NCBI GenBank assembly: GCA_002633005.1
Contig: NMRA01000154.1
Coordinates: 244,216 to 308,215, forward strand
DNA length: 64,000 bases
Reading direction: 5' to 3'
Source: Phoronis australis
Taxonomy: Eukaryota; Phoronida; Phoronidae
Positions 13,561 to 25,406 of the stretch are shown here, piece after piece. The translations under genes were made by a program, and so were the position numbers. The notes below the pieces were generated by a model. The model was given only the letters and a program-made list of their open reading frames with translations. It was not told where the DNA came from and ran no database searches. Numbering within the stretch: the stretch's first letter is position 1; every line of letters begins with the position of its first letter.

Positions 13561-16500
13561 TACTATCATTAGGAATTGTTCATAGGATGTTTTGACGAGA
13601 TTTCGCGTTCCATGCCTCTTTAAAAGAGAAAACACACCACGCCAGTTTGTATTTCCTATACTTCGAAATAAATTTAAATACCACCAATCAACCCATCAAT
13701 CCTTTTAACGATTTTCGAAACTATTCGGCGCTACAAAGTGACCACATGAGGTTGTACAGGCTTGCACAGAAATAACTGGTCCGGCCATTCTAACAGTGCG
13801 GCAGTGGTAAATATTCAAAGCACCTCAGTAGTCGTACTCAGTTTATCAACAGTGCAAATATATTTAACCTGTATGTAACCGAATGCTCGTCTCTCTGTAC
13901 TAGCACGTTGTTAACTACGTTCGCTCGAGTTCTGTTTGTGTTTTGACGGCTAGGAGTAAATAAAGAAGAGTACTATTTAGCTAACATTTAGATTCATATT
14001 CACTAAATCATCTAGTCGCGGGTACACCCGAATACAGTGACCTGTAGTCATTTCAGTGGAACATTGCACTGACCTGGTTGACCACAACTGCCCAATTGGG
14101 TTAAACGAAAGTGTCACTCGAAAATAAATTATTGAATATTCGCATAAAAGCTTGAGACAGTAGATATACTATTTTTACATAAATAGTAAAAAGTAAATTA
14201 TTTCTTGGCCTTTATCCATTTCATAAAAATTACCACGTTATCTATTTTGCACACCAAAGGTGTTATTTTATACGTATAACACTAAAAACTTTCTGTGTTA
14301 AAACGTTGCAAATCACAAAACATTTATAATTTCCTTCATTCTAAGGTCAGAAATGCACAAAAGCGTAAATTACCACAAAAGCCTCGTCTACATCAGTTAA
14401 GTAAAACATAGCTGAAATGACGTGTGTTGTTTGAACCATAACGTACACTAAATATACCTGTGAACTAAGTTAGCAATGGAAACGTCGATGGCAATGTAAG
14501 CTATCGCTAGAGATGTGGTTACGGAGATATGCAGACACCCCAGATAACACGGCACGGGTCAAACAAAAACCAAACTTTAATTCGTCTGTGAAGAGGTGAA
14601 ACTAAATTTAACATGTTCATGATTTTTAGCTATTTAACCTTCATGCTAAAGATAGTTTATGAAAGCCTTAGCGCGTCTTTCGGTACAAGACTCCATGGGT
14701 GATCACGGGTATTTTGCTAAAAAAAACTTGGCAGGTATTGCCGGTTTTAAGTTGACGCTAACTACTGACATTTCCACAGATTGCATACACCATCAATGTC
14801 ACATAATTCTGTAGAAACTTTTGAAAATTCTTAAATCTAAGGTTTCAGTTTCTTGTTCTCGTTTTAGTTTAAGATATGACCTTATTCCGCAGTTCCAGTT
14901 TGTATTTATCCATCACTAGGTTGACCAGGTCAATACTAAGATTTAAATGTGTATTATTACATACCACTTGGGGTGTCAGCAATAAATTTTATGGTAACGC
15001 TGACTGTCTTATCATCTAACTATCTCTGTTTAGATCAAGAACCTACTACGTCCGTGGCTACAAATTTGAACAAAATGGGCAGATAGCTGGACACAAGAGC
15101 AACGTAAAACACCTTCGCCTACATTGTGCTCAGAAACAACTTCAGAATAGCAGCCAACCGAAATCTTTTGTTTACAGTTCACATTGTCCATTTAGCCTAA
15201 CACCTATTTATAAATGGCACACCACAAAAGTGTTCCCCGAAGATACGACTGTCAAGCATTCGCCGTTGAAAAAACAGCAACACTTAAAAGAGCTATCATG
15301 CTCAGTTGAATAACGTTAAAGAATGACATTGTACCATGAATTTGTAAGCCGATATGTTTGTAGACTGTAACATGCCCGTAGACGGTTTTTGTTCGCTTGT
15401 AATCTGTAAGGGTTGTTATAACGAGAACGTGTCGGACGGGAAATGAACACAACTTCTCGATGTGACGTAAGAGCTGCAGGCGCGAACGGACAACGATTGG
15501 ATTTTGTTTTAACAGCTCATCGTACAGGAAAATGAAAATAATTACAAATGAATTAATAGTAAGTGAACCAAATGGTTTTGCAACGTTTAACTATGCAATC
15601 TCCACTATCAAATAACGGAAAAAAGTTAAATTAAACAGTTATCAAGACTAGATGTTCTTTTTCGCAGCTGCACGCGCGTTCCTTGATATCCATGTTTGAC
15701 ACTGTAGCTCATTAAACAGGACAGAAATACAAATTTCTTCATTTTAATAAATAATGCCAAAAATATTTGTATTGATTGGGCAAGGTGTCACGTAATTTCG
15801 AGGTGCATTCGCTGTATCTGGATCGTGTTTTTTAATATAAGACGTTGAGCCAATGTTTTACTCATTAAAATAAAAATCTTATCGCAAAAATTCCGGATTA
15901 GCAAAATGTGCAGTCTCCTATAAAATTCAAAAGATGACGTCAGCACATCGACACCAAAATTAATATCATTGAACACAAATGTGAAATTAAAAAAATTCAA
16001 AGAAAAACATCACGCAGATTAGACGTAAGTAAATTCAATAAAGTACCAGTGAAATATTGAGAAAATGCAAAAAAAAATAATGAATATCGATAAATATAAA
16101 AAGCACACCGTTTTCATGAAATTAAGAAAATTGTATAATTCGTATAAATGAAAAAGGTAGCTACCGACTTGATTTCCAACAGAAATACTCAATTTTGCAA
16201 AAATATGGACACAAATTTTGCACACGAAAAACAGACAGGCAAATCAAATAAATGTTTCGAATAAGAATAAAAAGTGTTTCTTTGTTCTGAAATAGTGGAG
16301 ATCGTGCCAAGATACCTTCAGACCTCACTGTACCTTTTGTGATTCAACCGCAAAATGACAAAGTAATGGTTTCAAAATTATCAATTAATTGAAGTTAGCA
16401 TCTTGAAAATCATCCACGTCTTTTATGAATATTCTGGAAATTTTAAGAATAAGGGTAGGTGACTTTGATTAACCAATAAGTTTTGTAATAGTCACTACAT

Positions 16501-16564
16501 AAAAGTAAGTATGCCATTATTTTTGGGGAAAATAGTAAATTTAGAGTATAAACAAGAATACGCT

Positions 16565-16779
16565 TGTGGCTAGTAGGAACAGTAATGCGAGAGTGCATTA
16601 GAATGTCGCTACTAGGAATAGAAATGTGTGAGAGTGGATGAGAATGTCGCTAGTAGGAACAGTAATGTGAGATTGGATGAGAATGTCGCTAGTAGGAACA
16701 GTGATGTGAGATTGGATGAGAATGTCGCTAGTAGGAACAGTAATGTGAGATTGGATGAGAATGTCGCTAGTAGGAATCC
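16565..16779 (+). repeat. 39-bp minisatellite just inside COUP-TF intron 1
   Basis: About five copies of a 39-base unit (starting GAATGTCGCTAGTAGGAACA) run head to tail. The left copies are diverged and the three right copies nearly identical. The array begins about 40 bases downstream of the COUP-TF exon donor in the direction of transcription. Because 39 is a multiple of three, several frames stay open on both strands, which explains the repetitive 13-residue-period translations here; I do not regard them as proteins. Confidence 0.9.
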
Positions 16780-16819
16780 CACTAACCGTAAACACATTGA
16801 GCAGTGTGGACCAACCCAC

Positions 16820-17396
16820 CTTCTCGCCTCATTCCACTTTTCAAGCATTTCTTTAGACGGCAATATTGGCACTGGTTCCGATGGTGCTGGTCGATGGGAC
16901 AATTACGATTTCCACGGCACGTGTACGTCAAATTACGTCTGACGGAACGTTTAAAGAAACTCTTGCATCCCTCGCAGGTAAACTGTCCATAATGTTTTCC
17001 GCTCGACTTGTCACCGCACACAACACATTCGATAAGTTGCTGTTTTGTCGTGCCGTCGACCGATGAACCTAGCGGTGTCGGGGCCGTCGGCGTCGTCGGC
17101 GTTTCTACCGATGTATGATCGTGATGCGTAGTCTCCACGGGCGGTAGCTGATCGGTTGCATGCAGAGTCGACGGTGGCGGAGGCGCAACAACTACTGGCG
17201 GATGGCCGCCGTTCTGTTGCGGTTGCTGGGTTGGGGAGCCAAGATCCCTACCCATGTGTAGTTGCTGATGTTGTGTTGCTGTTGGCGGGCTTAGCTCGCG
17301 ACCCAAATGCTCTTCAGTTGTACTCACGGGGGAAACGGTGCGCCCGATGTCCACCGGTGGCCTCCATGGCTCCGGGGCAACGGTTGTCATTGCCAT
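16820..17396 (-). CDS. NR2F: COUP-TF (NR2F) nuclear receptor, first coding exon with complete DNA-binding domain (partial gene)
   Basis: This encodes 192 residues plus one base of a COUP-TF orphan receptor, a nuclear transcription factor that binds AGGTCA-type direct repeats as homodimers or RXR heterodimers. The start [12 protein letters not shown] resembles the MAM...TWR start of known COUP-TFs, which is why I chose this ATG; the frame is open further upstream. Residues 1-120 are low complexity (Pro, Gln, Thr, His). Residues 124-192 form the two C4 zinc fingers, with Cys 124, 127, 141, 144 and 160, 166, 176, 179. The P-box is CEGCKS and the second finger reads [19 protein letters not shown], diagnostic of NR2 and specifically COUP-TF. 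The exon ends MRRE-G with donor GTGGGT, matching the usual COUP-TF intron position in RREA. A Ser replaces the common Val/Met before GMRRE. The ligand-binding domain is outside the window. Ortholog group is near certain; a single NR2F copy is inferred. Confidence 0.96.
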
Positions 17397-17455
17397 TTCG
17401 ACAGACGGCCTGCAACCAGATGTAACCTCCGTTGGCTCCAGGGTCCTCGACTTGG
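17397..17455 (-). other. COUP-TF 5' leader with possible splice acceptor
   Basis: Read on the minus strand, the sequence TTTTCAACATTTCAG ends at 17456 and is a good acceptor, so the exon may begin at 17455 and be joined to a 5' untranslated exon further right. The frame is open from here into the CDS (reading [19 protein letters not shown] before MAM), so an upstream in-frame start in another exon cannot be excluded. Alternatively this is plain 5' UTR from a promoter to the right. Confidence 0.4.
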
Positions 17456-18013
17456 CTGAAATGTTGAAAACATATGTCAGTAAAACTCGACTAGTGTGAC
17501 CTTATGCCCTATTGGCTAACACGATAACTTCTGCGCGCAGTTCTGCCCTATTTCCCGGTCACTTCTTCAGATCCCAGTGTTAAAAATATGAGCTAGCAGT
17601 TGACTGTCACTAGTACATGTAGGTACAGTTCAACACTGTTGCAGTCCCCTTTCATTTGGCACAGCACTATATCCTCAGCTTCAACCTCATAGAAATCCCT
17701 CAAAGTCCTGACATTGAGTTCACATCATAGGTCCAAATTTGAAGTCGCAAAATCGCACTACAATTTATCACAACAATTGTACGCGGATCAGTCCAGCACA
17801 CTCAAGACCTTATAAATGTGAACCGACCTCAGCTGCCCCGATTGACTTTAGCGATTTTTCGAAGCACTCTACATGGACGCAGTGGCGAAGAACCTGAACT
17901 TTAACACACGAGTTCAAACGTTACACAATGATTAAGAAAGACACGACGGCCCTTTCAGCACTGCCTCGACACACAATCTTCATTGGGCCGATAAAAAACG
18001 CTTGGCCCCAAAA

Positions 18014-18025
18014 GACCAAAGGGCA
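18014..18025 (+). promoter_or_regulatory. DR1-like nuclear-receptor half-site pair upstream of COUP-TF
   Basis: The 12-mer GACCAAAGGGCA approximates a direct repeat of AGGTCA-type half-sites spaced by one base (second half AGGGCA good, first half degenerate), about 620 bases upstream of the COUP-TF ATG. COUP-TF and HNF4-type receptors bind DR1 elements, so autoregulation is conceivable. Such matches are expected by chance in 20 kb. Confidence 0.15.
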
Positions 18026-20279
18026 TATCTAACAAGAGACGTGATTGGTCGAGTAATGTCATTTATTAAATTTCATGACACTCAGTCAACAGAATACAAT
18101 CATATTCATACGCCAGGTTTACACATAGGTCACATGGTTATAAAAAGCCAATAGCTGCTTTTTAGATTAGCGCACAATCGTCGGGTTAGAGGGCATACCG
18201 AATGTCAAAGATAGAATAGGGGTGAGACGAAGTCGTAACCGCAAATTCCAGGGTCGCGAGAGTAGTGTTGGGGAGTGGTCAGATTCCCTATGCAATTGTT
18301 TTCTAAAATTAATAGCATCACGTGTTGTGTAAGTTTTTATTCATTTGCAGCCTTTCAGAAATAAGATCTATTTATTACCGGTAATATCTATTAAACTGAC
18401 CTCCATGAAACTTATTAAGTCCCCCACCCACTCGTCACAGAAGTGCTCGTCTGTCCCAAAAGGAATGTGCTTTTTGTTTTTACAACTTCATCTCGTGCGA
18501 ATTATTGGGCATTTCCGATAATCGAATATCACGAAAGACACCCACGAGTCATGTCAAAATATAGAAAAAGAGGTATCAGCTGTGAAGAAAGTTCACTGTT
18601 TAACCTGAAAAAACTGCGTAACCTTGTCGTAGCGACAGTTGCCCACGGATGCGTGCGTTCAAACAAGCACGCATCAAACAAAAATGCGACGACAGTGCCC
18701 TCTTTTGACAGGTCTTCGTAACTCCAAGCAAGATGGACAATCTTTTCAAACAGGTTGGCAGCAGAATCGTACCAATTAAATAATACAATTACAGCGTCAA
18801 ATTTTGAAATATTAAATCTTATTGAATGAGGTCATTCACAGGTACTTAAAACATCTGCTGAAACACAACATCGAGAATCATTAATCTACTCCAAAAGCGA
18901 GGGTTCACTCCCAGCCCCGGAGAAGCTAAAGATACATGGATTTCAAGAAGCAACCTTTGCTGCAACCAAGCTCAGTCTACCATTAAGACGAAATTCCTAT
19001 CATTTTAATCACGAGATAGTGGAAGAAAAATAAACAGTGCAAGGTAAAATTCAGGTCAACCAGTCCTTGACACCATTTACTCATGTAAGTTTATAAATTA
19101 GTTTGCGCTCTCATTCAAATACAAACCACGTGGTCAGGCACGGCTAGAGAATGCCAAGACGAACAAGACTTGAACTGGGTTACTTATGGGAAACTGAGGG
19201 GACGAAGAGCAGGTCGACAGCATTTAAAGCATTAGCCAGGATACTCAAAGGTCTAAACTACATACAAATCCGAGAGGAGTATTCAAATCCCCGTCATGAC
19301 GAGCTTTACTTTTTTTGTAAAAATATACTAAAGTTCGCATGAAATTTAGACCCAATGTGAACTCTGTGGCTCCGGATGTGCGAGTTTTCCTAAAAGCCGT
19401 CGATAAATCACCCGAAACATCGAATCAGTCTCTCATGCCGGCTCCACAGACTTTGTAAGGAATCGGTACTCAAACTTGCTCTCCAAGCTTCTGAAGGTTA
19501 TTGGCGGCGATAATATAGCATTCGTTTGTTTCAACGCCGCCTAGCGATTTCGTATAAATATTTTTTTGCAGAAACTGAATTTATTGTACGTTTAACGCAC
19601 CCATTCCTCATAGGGAACCCTCGAAGTCTTAAAGGCGCACGAAATGTTTGAAAGCTTTACATGCAGCGCTAAAATGGACCCCTCAGTCTTAAACGTGGGA
19701 AATATTCAAATGACATTTTCGCCGTTTTAAATACATTTATGTTTCAACTGAAAAATTCTAAGCAACATAAGGGTAGTTTTTAAAAAAACATTCATCAACA
19801 TTACAATAACATCACTGTTGTTGTTATTATTTTTGTTGTTCTTGTTATTTACTATTTTGAGGAATGCACTGCTGCACAGCAACCGCTGACGCAAAGACTA
19901 TTCGGAAAGTTTTGAATATAGTTCAGCAAACGCACACATATTCATTTGGGTGGTCAGACAGATCAATATTTTTCAGTTTGCAAGCGACTGCTCAGCACAA
20001 AAAATGTATTTGACACAAAGCAAAAAGTCTAACACCAAAGTACACAAGCACACACATTGATTTTGTGTCATAAGACAAGGCAAGTTCGTGAATATACGTT
20101 TAACAGGTAAACGATGGAGCAGTGAGCAGGTGCAAACTAGGTAAGGTATACTGGTGCACATGTGCGCGTTTGTAAAGTGGTGCATTATCGAGGGACAGCA
20201 ATCATTTAAAGAAGCATAGAACGAGAAAGCTCGTCAAAAATATTTTAAACTATTCCTGACGAAAGTACCAGCTCGCAAC

Positions 20280-20745
20280 GCCTGCTACACAGTTGTACAC
20301 TTTCCCCTGTGAGGGAATTAAAAAAAAAGAAAAATCACCATTTTTGAAATACGCGCTCATGAAAAGCTGTTATCACCACAGAGTTTCAATTTCCCACCCA
20401 CTTATGATGAATGCGCGCATGCGCTCGTAGTCATTAGACAAACAGCTGGCTGACAAGATGGATATTAACAGCAGATGTGTGATCGCACTCGGAATCTGAG
20501 GTCGAAGCACAGTACGAGGCATGCCACTGAAGCAAGCGATTTCCCAAAAAGAATTTCAAATGCGTTTTAGAATGAATATTACGATACCTTCATAACTAAT
20601 TTTAAACACTTTGGTTCTTATCGGACAGGCTGCTGGTTGAAGACGACTTGTTTTGTTTACATCAAATATCAATGGTCACATTCTCCTTATAAGGGAAGTG
20701 CACTACGCTTATAATTTGCCATATCAAATAAGGAGACGTGCTTTG
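20280..20745 (-). repeat. Dispersed repeat family R3, copy 2 (inverted relative to copy 1)
   Basis: The reverse complement carries, in order, GCACGTCTCCTTAT, TATGGCAA, TTCCCTTATA, AATGTGACC, then GAGCGCATGCGCGC, CATCATAAGTGGG, GCGCGTATTTCAAAAA and CCTCACAGGGGAAA, matching 13274-13560. An extra segment of about 150-200 bases lies between the AATGTGACC and GCGCATGCGC blocks. No coding capacity was seen. Confidence 0.65.
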
Positions 20746-21898
20746 TCTTGTGGGAACAAAATCGACGAAGTGACGAGAAGTTGACAGATGGTTTTATTTG
20801 AAATTTGAAAAAGATACTTAGACATCAACAGAAGTTCAAAATATTTACAAATAAACTGTAAAAAGACCTGGTGAACAGGTTGAACTCAGTTTCAGTGGCA
20901 GAAAACCACTTTGAATACTGCAATTTAGTCTGCTTTTCGCGATCCAGGCCTCTCAAACAGATACGGAAATAACTGAAACTGGTTTCCCTCTTCGATTCAG
21001 TTAAACACTTCATAAAAGAAATTCGACCGCAATCCAATCTAGTTTTAACTCGTTCACAAATTACACTCTTTCGCCATATAAACGAATGTTTTCAAACCAC
21101 CGAAAAATAAAAACAGGAATCTTGAGTATCTGGTGGTGTGCCAACGACATGACCGCCATTGTTGCGGGCAGTAAATAAAAAGAAATACACGCAGGAGTGC
21201 AATGCAGGAAATGATTCCTATTGAAGTGGTTGCTTCCGATTGACGAAGCTCTTTCCGTGTTCTTAATTGGTGAAAGTAAAGGAAAAAGCGACTTTTAGAC
21301 TAAAAAGTCACATTTCTGATTTTGTTCACGTTTCGATTATGTTGGACTCTTAATTTTGTTTCTTTACTACAGAGAGTTAGCGTGCCTGACGTGACAAAAC
21401 CACGAACCCAGTGAATACAGGTTCCACGAAAACTTAGATTCAGCTTTGTCGAATTTGCAACATATTAACCTAATTACCGACGGTGTGAAGTGGGATTTCG
21501 AACCTCATCGTTCGTTTTTGTTTTTGTTTTTAAAACACACTGACGTACCAAGGCTATCAAGACTAGGCGGACGACTCTGATTTCTTCTTGCACATGATTG
21601 GTCACAGAAATGACGTCAACAAACACTGGAGACAGTTTGGTTCCTTCGCCATAGTTATTTTTGCATGTAATTTTATGTTGACCAGTTGACGGCAATACAT
21701 TTATAATATCACTGTCCGTGTATGCTGCTCTGGTGCCAGTTTGTAGGATTTGCGCATCACTGAGCGACACCTATCAGGTTAGTCAATTCATGTGACTTTC
21801 CTAATAAGGAAGTACGTACAGTCAGGAAGTTCACTTTATTAGCTTGCACGGTGCAAAATGAACGATGGAGGCCAGAACGAGTCTAACACTGGCTCTGG

Positions 21899-22008
21899 TC
21901 AACATTGTTGTTGTTATTCTTAATCAACATTGTTGTTGTTATTCTTAATCAACATTGTTGTTGTTATTCTTAATCAACATTGTTGTTGTTATTCTTAATC
22001 AACATTGT
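21899..22008 (+). repeat. 25-bp minisatellite, 4.4 units
   Basis: Four perfect copies of a 25-base unit beginning TCAACATTGTTGTTGTTATT, followed by a 10-base partial copy. The perfect identity points to recent expansion or active homogenisation. Confidence 0.95.
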
Positions 22009-22280
22009 CATTTTTGTCATTTGCGATACCACTGCGTTGCGAATTGTGACCGATCATCAAATAATTTGCGGAATAGAAAATGTCACTCCGGAATGCTCGA
22101 TATCTCCAAAGATACAAAAGTATAACTGTAATATCTGTGACATCTCATCTCGTGGTCACCGACTGCATAATTAGTGATCTATATAAAACACGATTTTGAT
22201 CGTCTACAGAAGACTGTTGACATCATGGGTATAAACACAAGCAGCCACTGAGCCAACAATACATGTAAGTGTCACGACGG

Positions 22281-22887
22281 CAGAATGGTGAATGTTGGCC
22301 AATTCCCCTTTTGTCCACTGACGTCACAAGCATACTAGCGCCCCCAGTGGAGGCCCTGAGAACTCGTAAATAAACCGAGTTCGTGAACCCGGTAGTATCC
22401 AGCCTAGCCGAGCCAAGCTGGCGAACAGACTTGTATTTATTGTGGGACGTTGAGTATCGCTTTTTTCTAAAAACATAATGCATGGTATATAATAATGAAT
22501 GGTGTATAGTACCAATTAATTATGAATGAAAGATTCCTTTTTAGTCGAGCGTAAACGAGGCTATTTCGCGTGGGGATAAAACTTTGGCTTTGCCGGCGTG
22601 TGTAACACAGAGTCAGAAGAACAGTTGGATCGTGTTGCAGGATAGCTAGAATGAATATTCCAATTTTCTTAATTTATTGGAACAATATTGATTTTCTGGG
22701 AAGTATGACATGCAACATTATTTAAAAAACACACTAAAACATAGCGACTCTGGAAAAATCATGAAAAATACTTTAACCACAGTCGCCAACATGCTTGTTT
22801 ACGAGTTCTCAGGGCCTCCACTGGGGGCGCCAGTATGCTTGTGACGTCAGTGGACAAAAGGGGAATTGGCCAACATTCACCATTCTG
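22281..22887. mobile_element. Foldback/MITE-like element with 90-bp terminal inverted repeats
   Basis: The left arm (22281-22370) starts CAGAATGGTGAATGTTGGCC. The right arm (22798-22887) is its reverse complement with only one or two mismatches, and the similarity fades beyond both ends. The internal 427 bases have no long frame. A total size of 607 bases with long, nearly identical arms fits a non-autonomous inverted-repeat transposon. No confident target-site duplication could be read, because the flanks share only a CGTGACG-like stretch. The transposon superfamily is unassigned. Confidence 0.8.
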
Positions 22888-24380
22888 CGTCACGACGAGA
22901 CGAGTTACGGCATATTACGGCATTTAGTGTAAGCATGCGCATTGACACACTTTCTGCGGTAACGTCACCACAGGGCGTTAAGTGGATAAAGCCCCGATCA
23001 CTCAACTGTCATAAATCATTAGCGGTGATACGGTCGAGGTTAACGACTCATAAATCTCATGTACGACTCAAAATCAGTTGCACAAACGAGCTTTCAAATA
23101 TTTATAAACAACTAGGAAATCAAACAAATTTAGACTAGACAATTTGAATCGCGTAATTTCAATGAAATTGTCCAGTGCTTGCCACTTCAATGTTTATAAA
23201 CGGTTATTACAAGTTCCGTGTTGAACACAGCGGTAAATATAAATCAAAATGTTAAACACTTTGTGGACAAAACAGATTGGGAGGACGCTAGTCTGTCTGC
23301 GCGTGCGCTGCTCTCTGAAAAAAACACGGCTGGACTTCCGAAACGACTCACTTCAACTCGAGCCAAAATACACACAGTAGTAGTGTTGTCATAGAAATAG
23401 ACTTGAAAACAAGCATCAGCTGTGGCAAGGTGTGTAGAGTTCGCGCGACTACTTTGTGTGTTCCGAGATCTCAGAGTTGTGAGCTCGTGTTCTGTAATAT
23501 GTTGCCAGTTGAAGTTGGCACATGGAGACCTCGAAGCTGTTCTTAGGCACCGCAGACATGTGACCTGTTTCTGTGATAAGAGAGTTGAAATGGATCCTCA
23601 ACCTCATTATAAACATCTTAAAATGACATTTAAGGTTCTTGTGTGAAACTGATATACGATAGTAGAAAGCTATTATGATACAGATAATGTCAACTTTTTA
23701 CGAAATCGCTACACGCAGATTTTTTTAAAGTAAGTGAGACACATCTTTCTGACTCTTCAGCACTCAGGACACAAGTTTAGAACAGCTTTACAGTCGCACT
23801 TTTGAAACGCAAAACTATCCGGCGTTTAAACCGCAATTTAGTCCTATATGTGTGTATGGCAGCCAGGAAAGTCTTCTTGTAATTTGGGAACCGTTTATTG
23901 GTACCACGTGATTTATAGAAGATTTATTGGACACAGAAAAGATGCGATCTCAGACCGTAGCGGTCTGATAAATCTGTTCATGTTCAAAGACTATAGCTGT
24001 ACAAAAATCCAGCTTAAAAATTAATAAAAAGAAGATGACGACGCTAAGGTCAACTGAAGGGTGAAGGGGTTGTTTAGTATCTGATAAGAGAAATGACTTT
24101 TCGTCGCTCCCGCGTTGCAAAGGTACTTACGGAATTTTAACGGGAGATGGCGTACTTTACTGAAAGTTGCATTCGACTCAGTTACGATATGAAAGTCTTA
24201 ATCTATCCAACTTCTTTCGAAATGTCGGTAACTCCACAACACTTTATCAATATATTTACTGAGACCACACAACATGTACATTCTAAACTTTACGAGTTAG
24301 CAGCTGAACAAAAACCATGTTCAACGCAGTACGTGCTGTTTCTCAATTTGACGGAGAATGGAGTGCAATCACCTCTGTTT

Positions 24381-24396
24381 TTTTTTGGGGGGGGGN
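24381..24396. other. Homopolymer with ambiguous base (assembly artefact)
   Basis: A T run runs directly into a G run that contains one N. This is typical of a collapsed or uncertain homopolymer call. Any reading frame crossing it is unreliable. Confidence 0.85.
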
Positions 24397-25385
24397 GTAG
24401 CTGGGATTCCAAATCTGGGACGACACTTAAAACTGGCCAAAAATAAATTTAAAAAGTGCGGCCCGAGTTTTTACCAAGAACTAGAACTACAACTGTGAGC
24501 CATGTCTACGACCTATTGAAACAGGGTTTACGACCACTTAAACCTCATCGCATTCTTGCGCAAGATGACGTTTCAGAGGTCGTCTGCTTAAAATCACGTA
24601 ATTATACGTGATGCCGTGTGAAGAATAATCTCAGACCGAAAGCGCGATCCAAATCTATACGCCTCACCTTAGCGGCACGTCTCTACCACCCTTATGATTA
24701 TTACATCGACTGCCCCCCCCCCGAGTTCTCAAAGTACACAATGCGTTCATTTTGATTGACTTAGTTCACGAATGTCATGTACCCGTGTAATTAATGATCC
24801 ATTAATGGCCATGTGCTGGTTACAGACTGACAAAAGTCAAGTGTCAGTGGTATCACAGATATTATTTGGAAATATATCAACTGAATCTAGGACAAGTCAA
24901 AATAAGATCAGTTGTCGACTTTAGATAAGGCAATAATGAATACGAGGCTGGCCTGACATTATCAAGATTTTGATTACTCAATTAAGTAGATTTCCTGAAA
25001 TAAATTAGCCAGTTCGTTGGTTATATTTTTGCGCAATGACTTACTGCAATCAAGATCGTGATTTGACGATTTTAACGCGCTGATGAATCTAAAATTTACG
25101 AAAGGGCTCAACCACTAAGAACAAACTTCGTGGTCACCCTAAAGGCATTCGGAATCTGTGGCGGCATCATTTTTTGGCCTGTTTGTTATTTTGTTGTAAT
25201 TATGAACATAGCCAAGTACTCTATAAGCAGTATAATGCCAAGACAAGTATACAACCGGAAGGATAAGGGTCGTATCAGTGCTACATATTTACCATTGACA
25301 TCAGCACAGCATGTACACAAGGAGTGAGAGCTTATAGGGATATTTCCGTGGCTTGGGCGGACATCTAGTGAAGGCGACAGCGACG

Positions 25386-25406
25386 GGGGGGGGGGGGGGG
25401 GGAAAN
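25386..25406. other. Poly-G tract with ambiguous base nearby
   Basis: About 17 consecutive G, then AAA and an N. The repeat length is likely wrong in the assembly. Confidence 0.85.

Larger units (their letters stand above)
1..16819 (-). other. Non-coding stretch, probable 3' continuation of COUP-TF intron 1
   Basis: No exon with convincing protein similarity or splice-flanked frame was found on either strand. The COUP-TF DNA-binding exon ends at 16820 with a GT donor and its next exons must lie at lower coordinates, so this is most simply intron sequence of at least 16.8 kb. It is AT-rich with scattered short repeats, listed separately at 4.4, 5.2, 8.4, 8.9, 11.8, 13.3 and 16.6 kb. Between those I see nothing I can name. 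Small exons of the ligand-binding domain could have been missed, but none was recognised. Confidence 0.55.

Noticed and set aside
16598-16942. Repeated 13-residue open frames on both strands
   Set aside because: A consequence of the 39-bp minisatellite, partly overlapping the COUP-TF exon in other frames.
21474-21770. 98-codon minus-strand frame beginning MSLSDAQILQTG
   Set aside because: Looks moderately protein-like but matches no family and has no convincing exon context.
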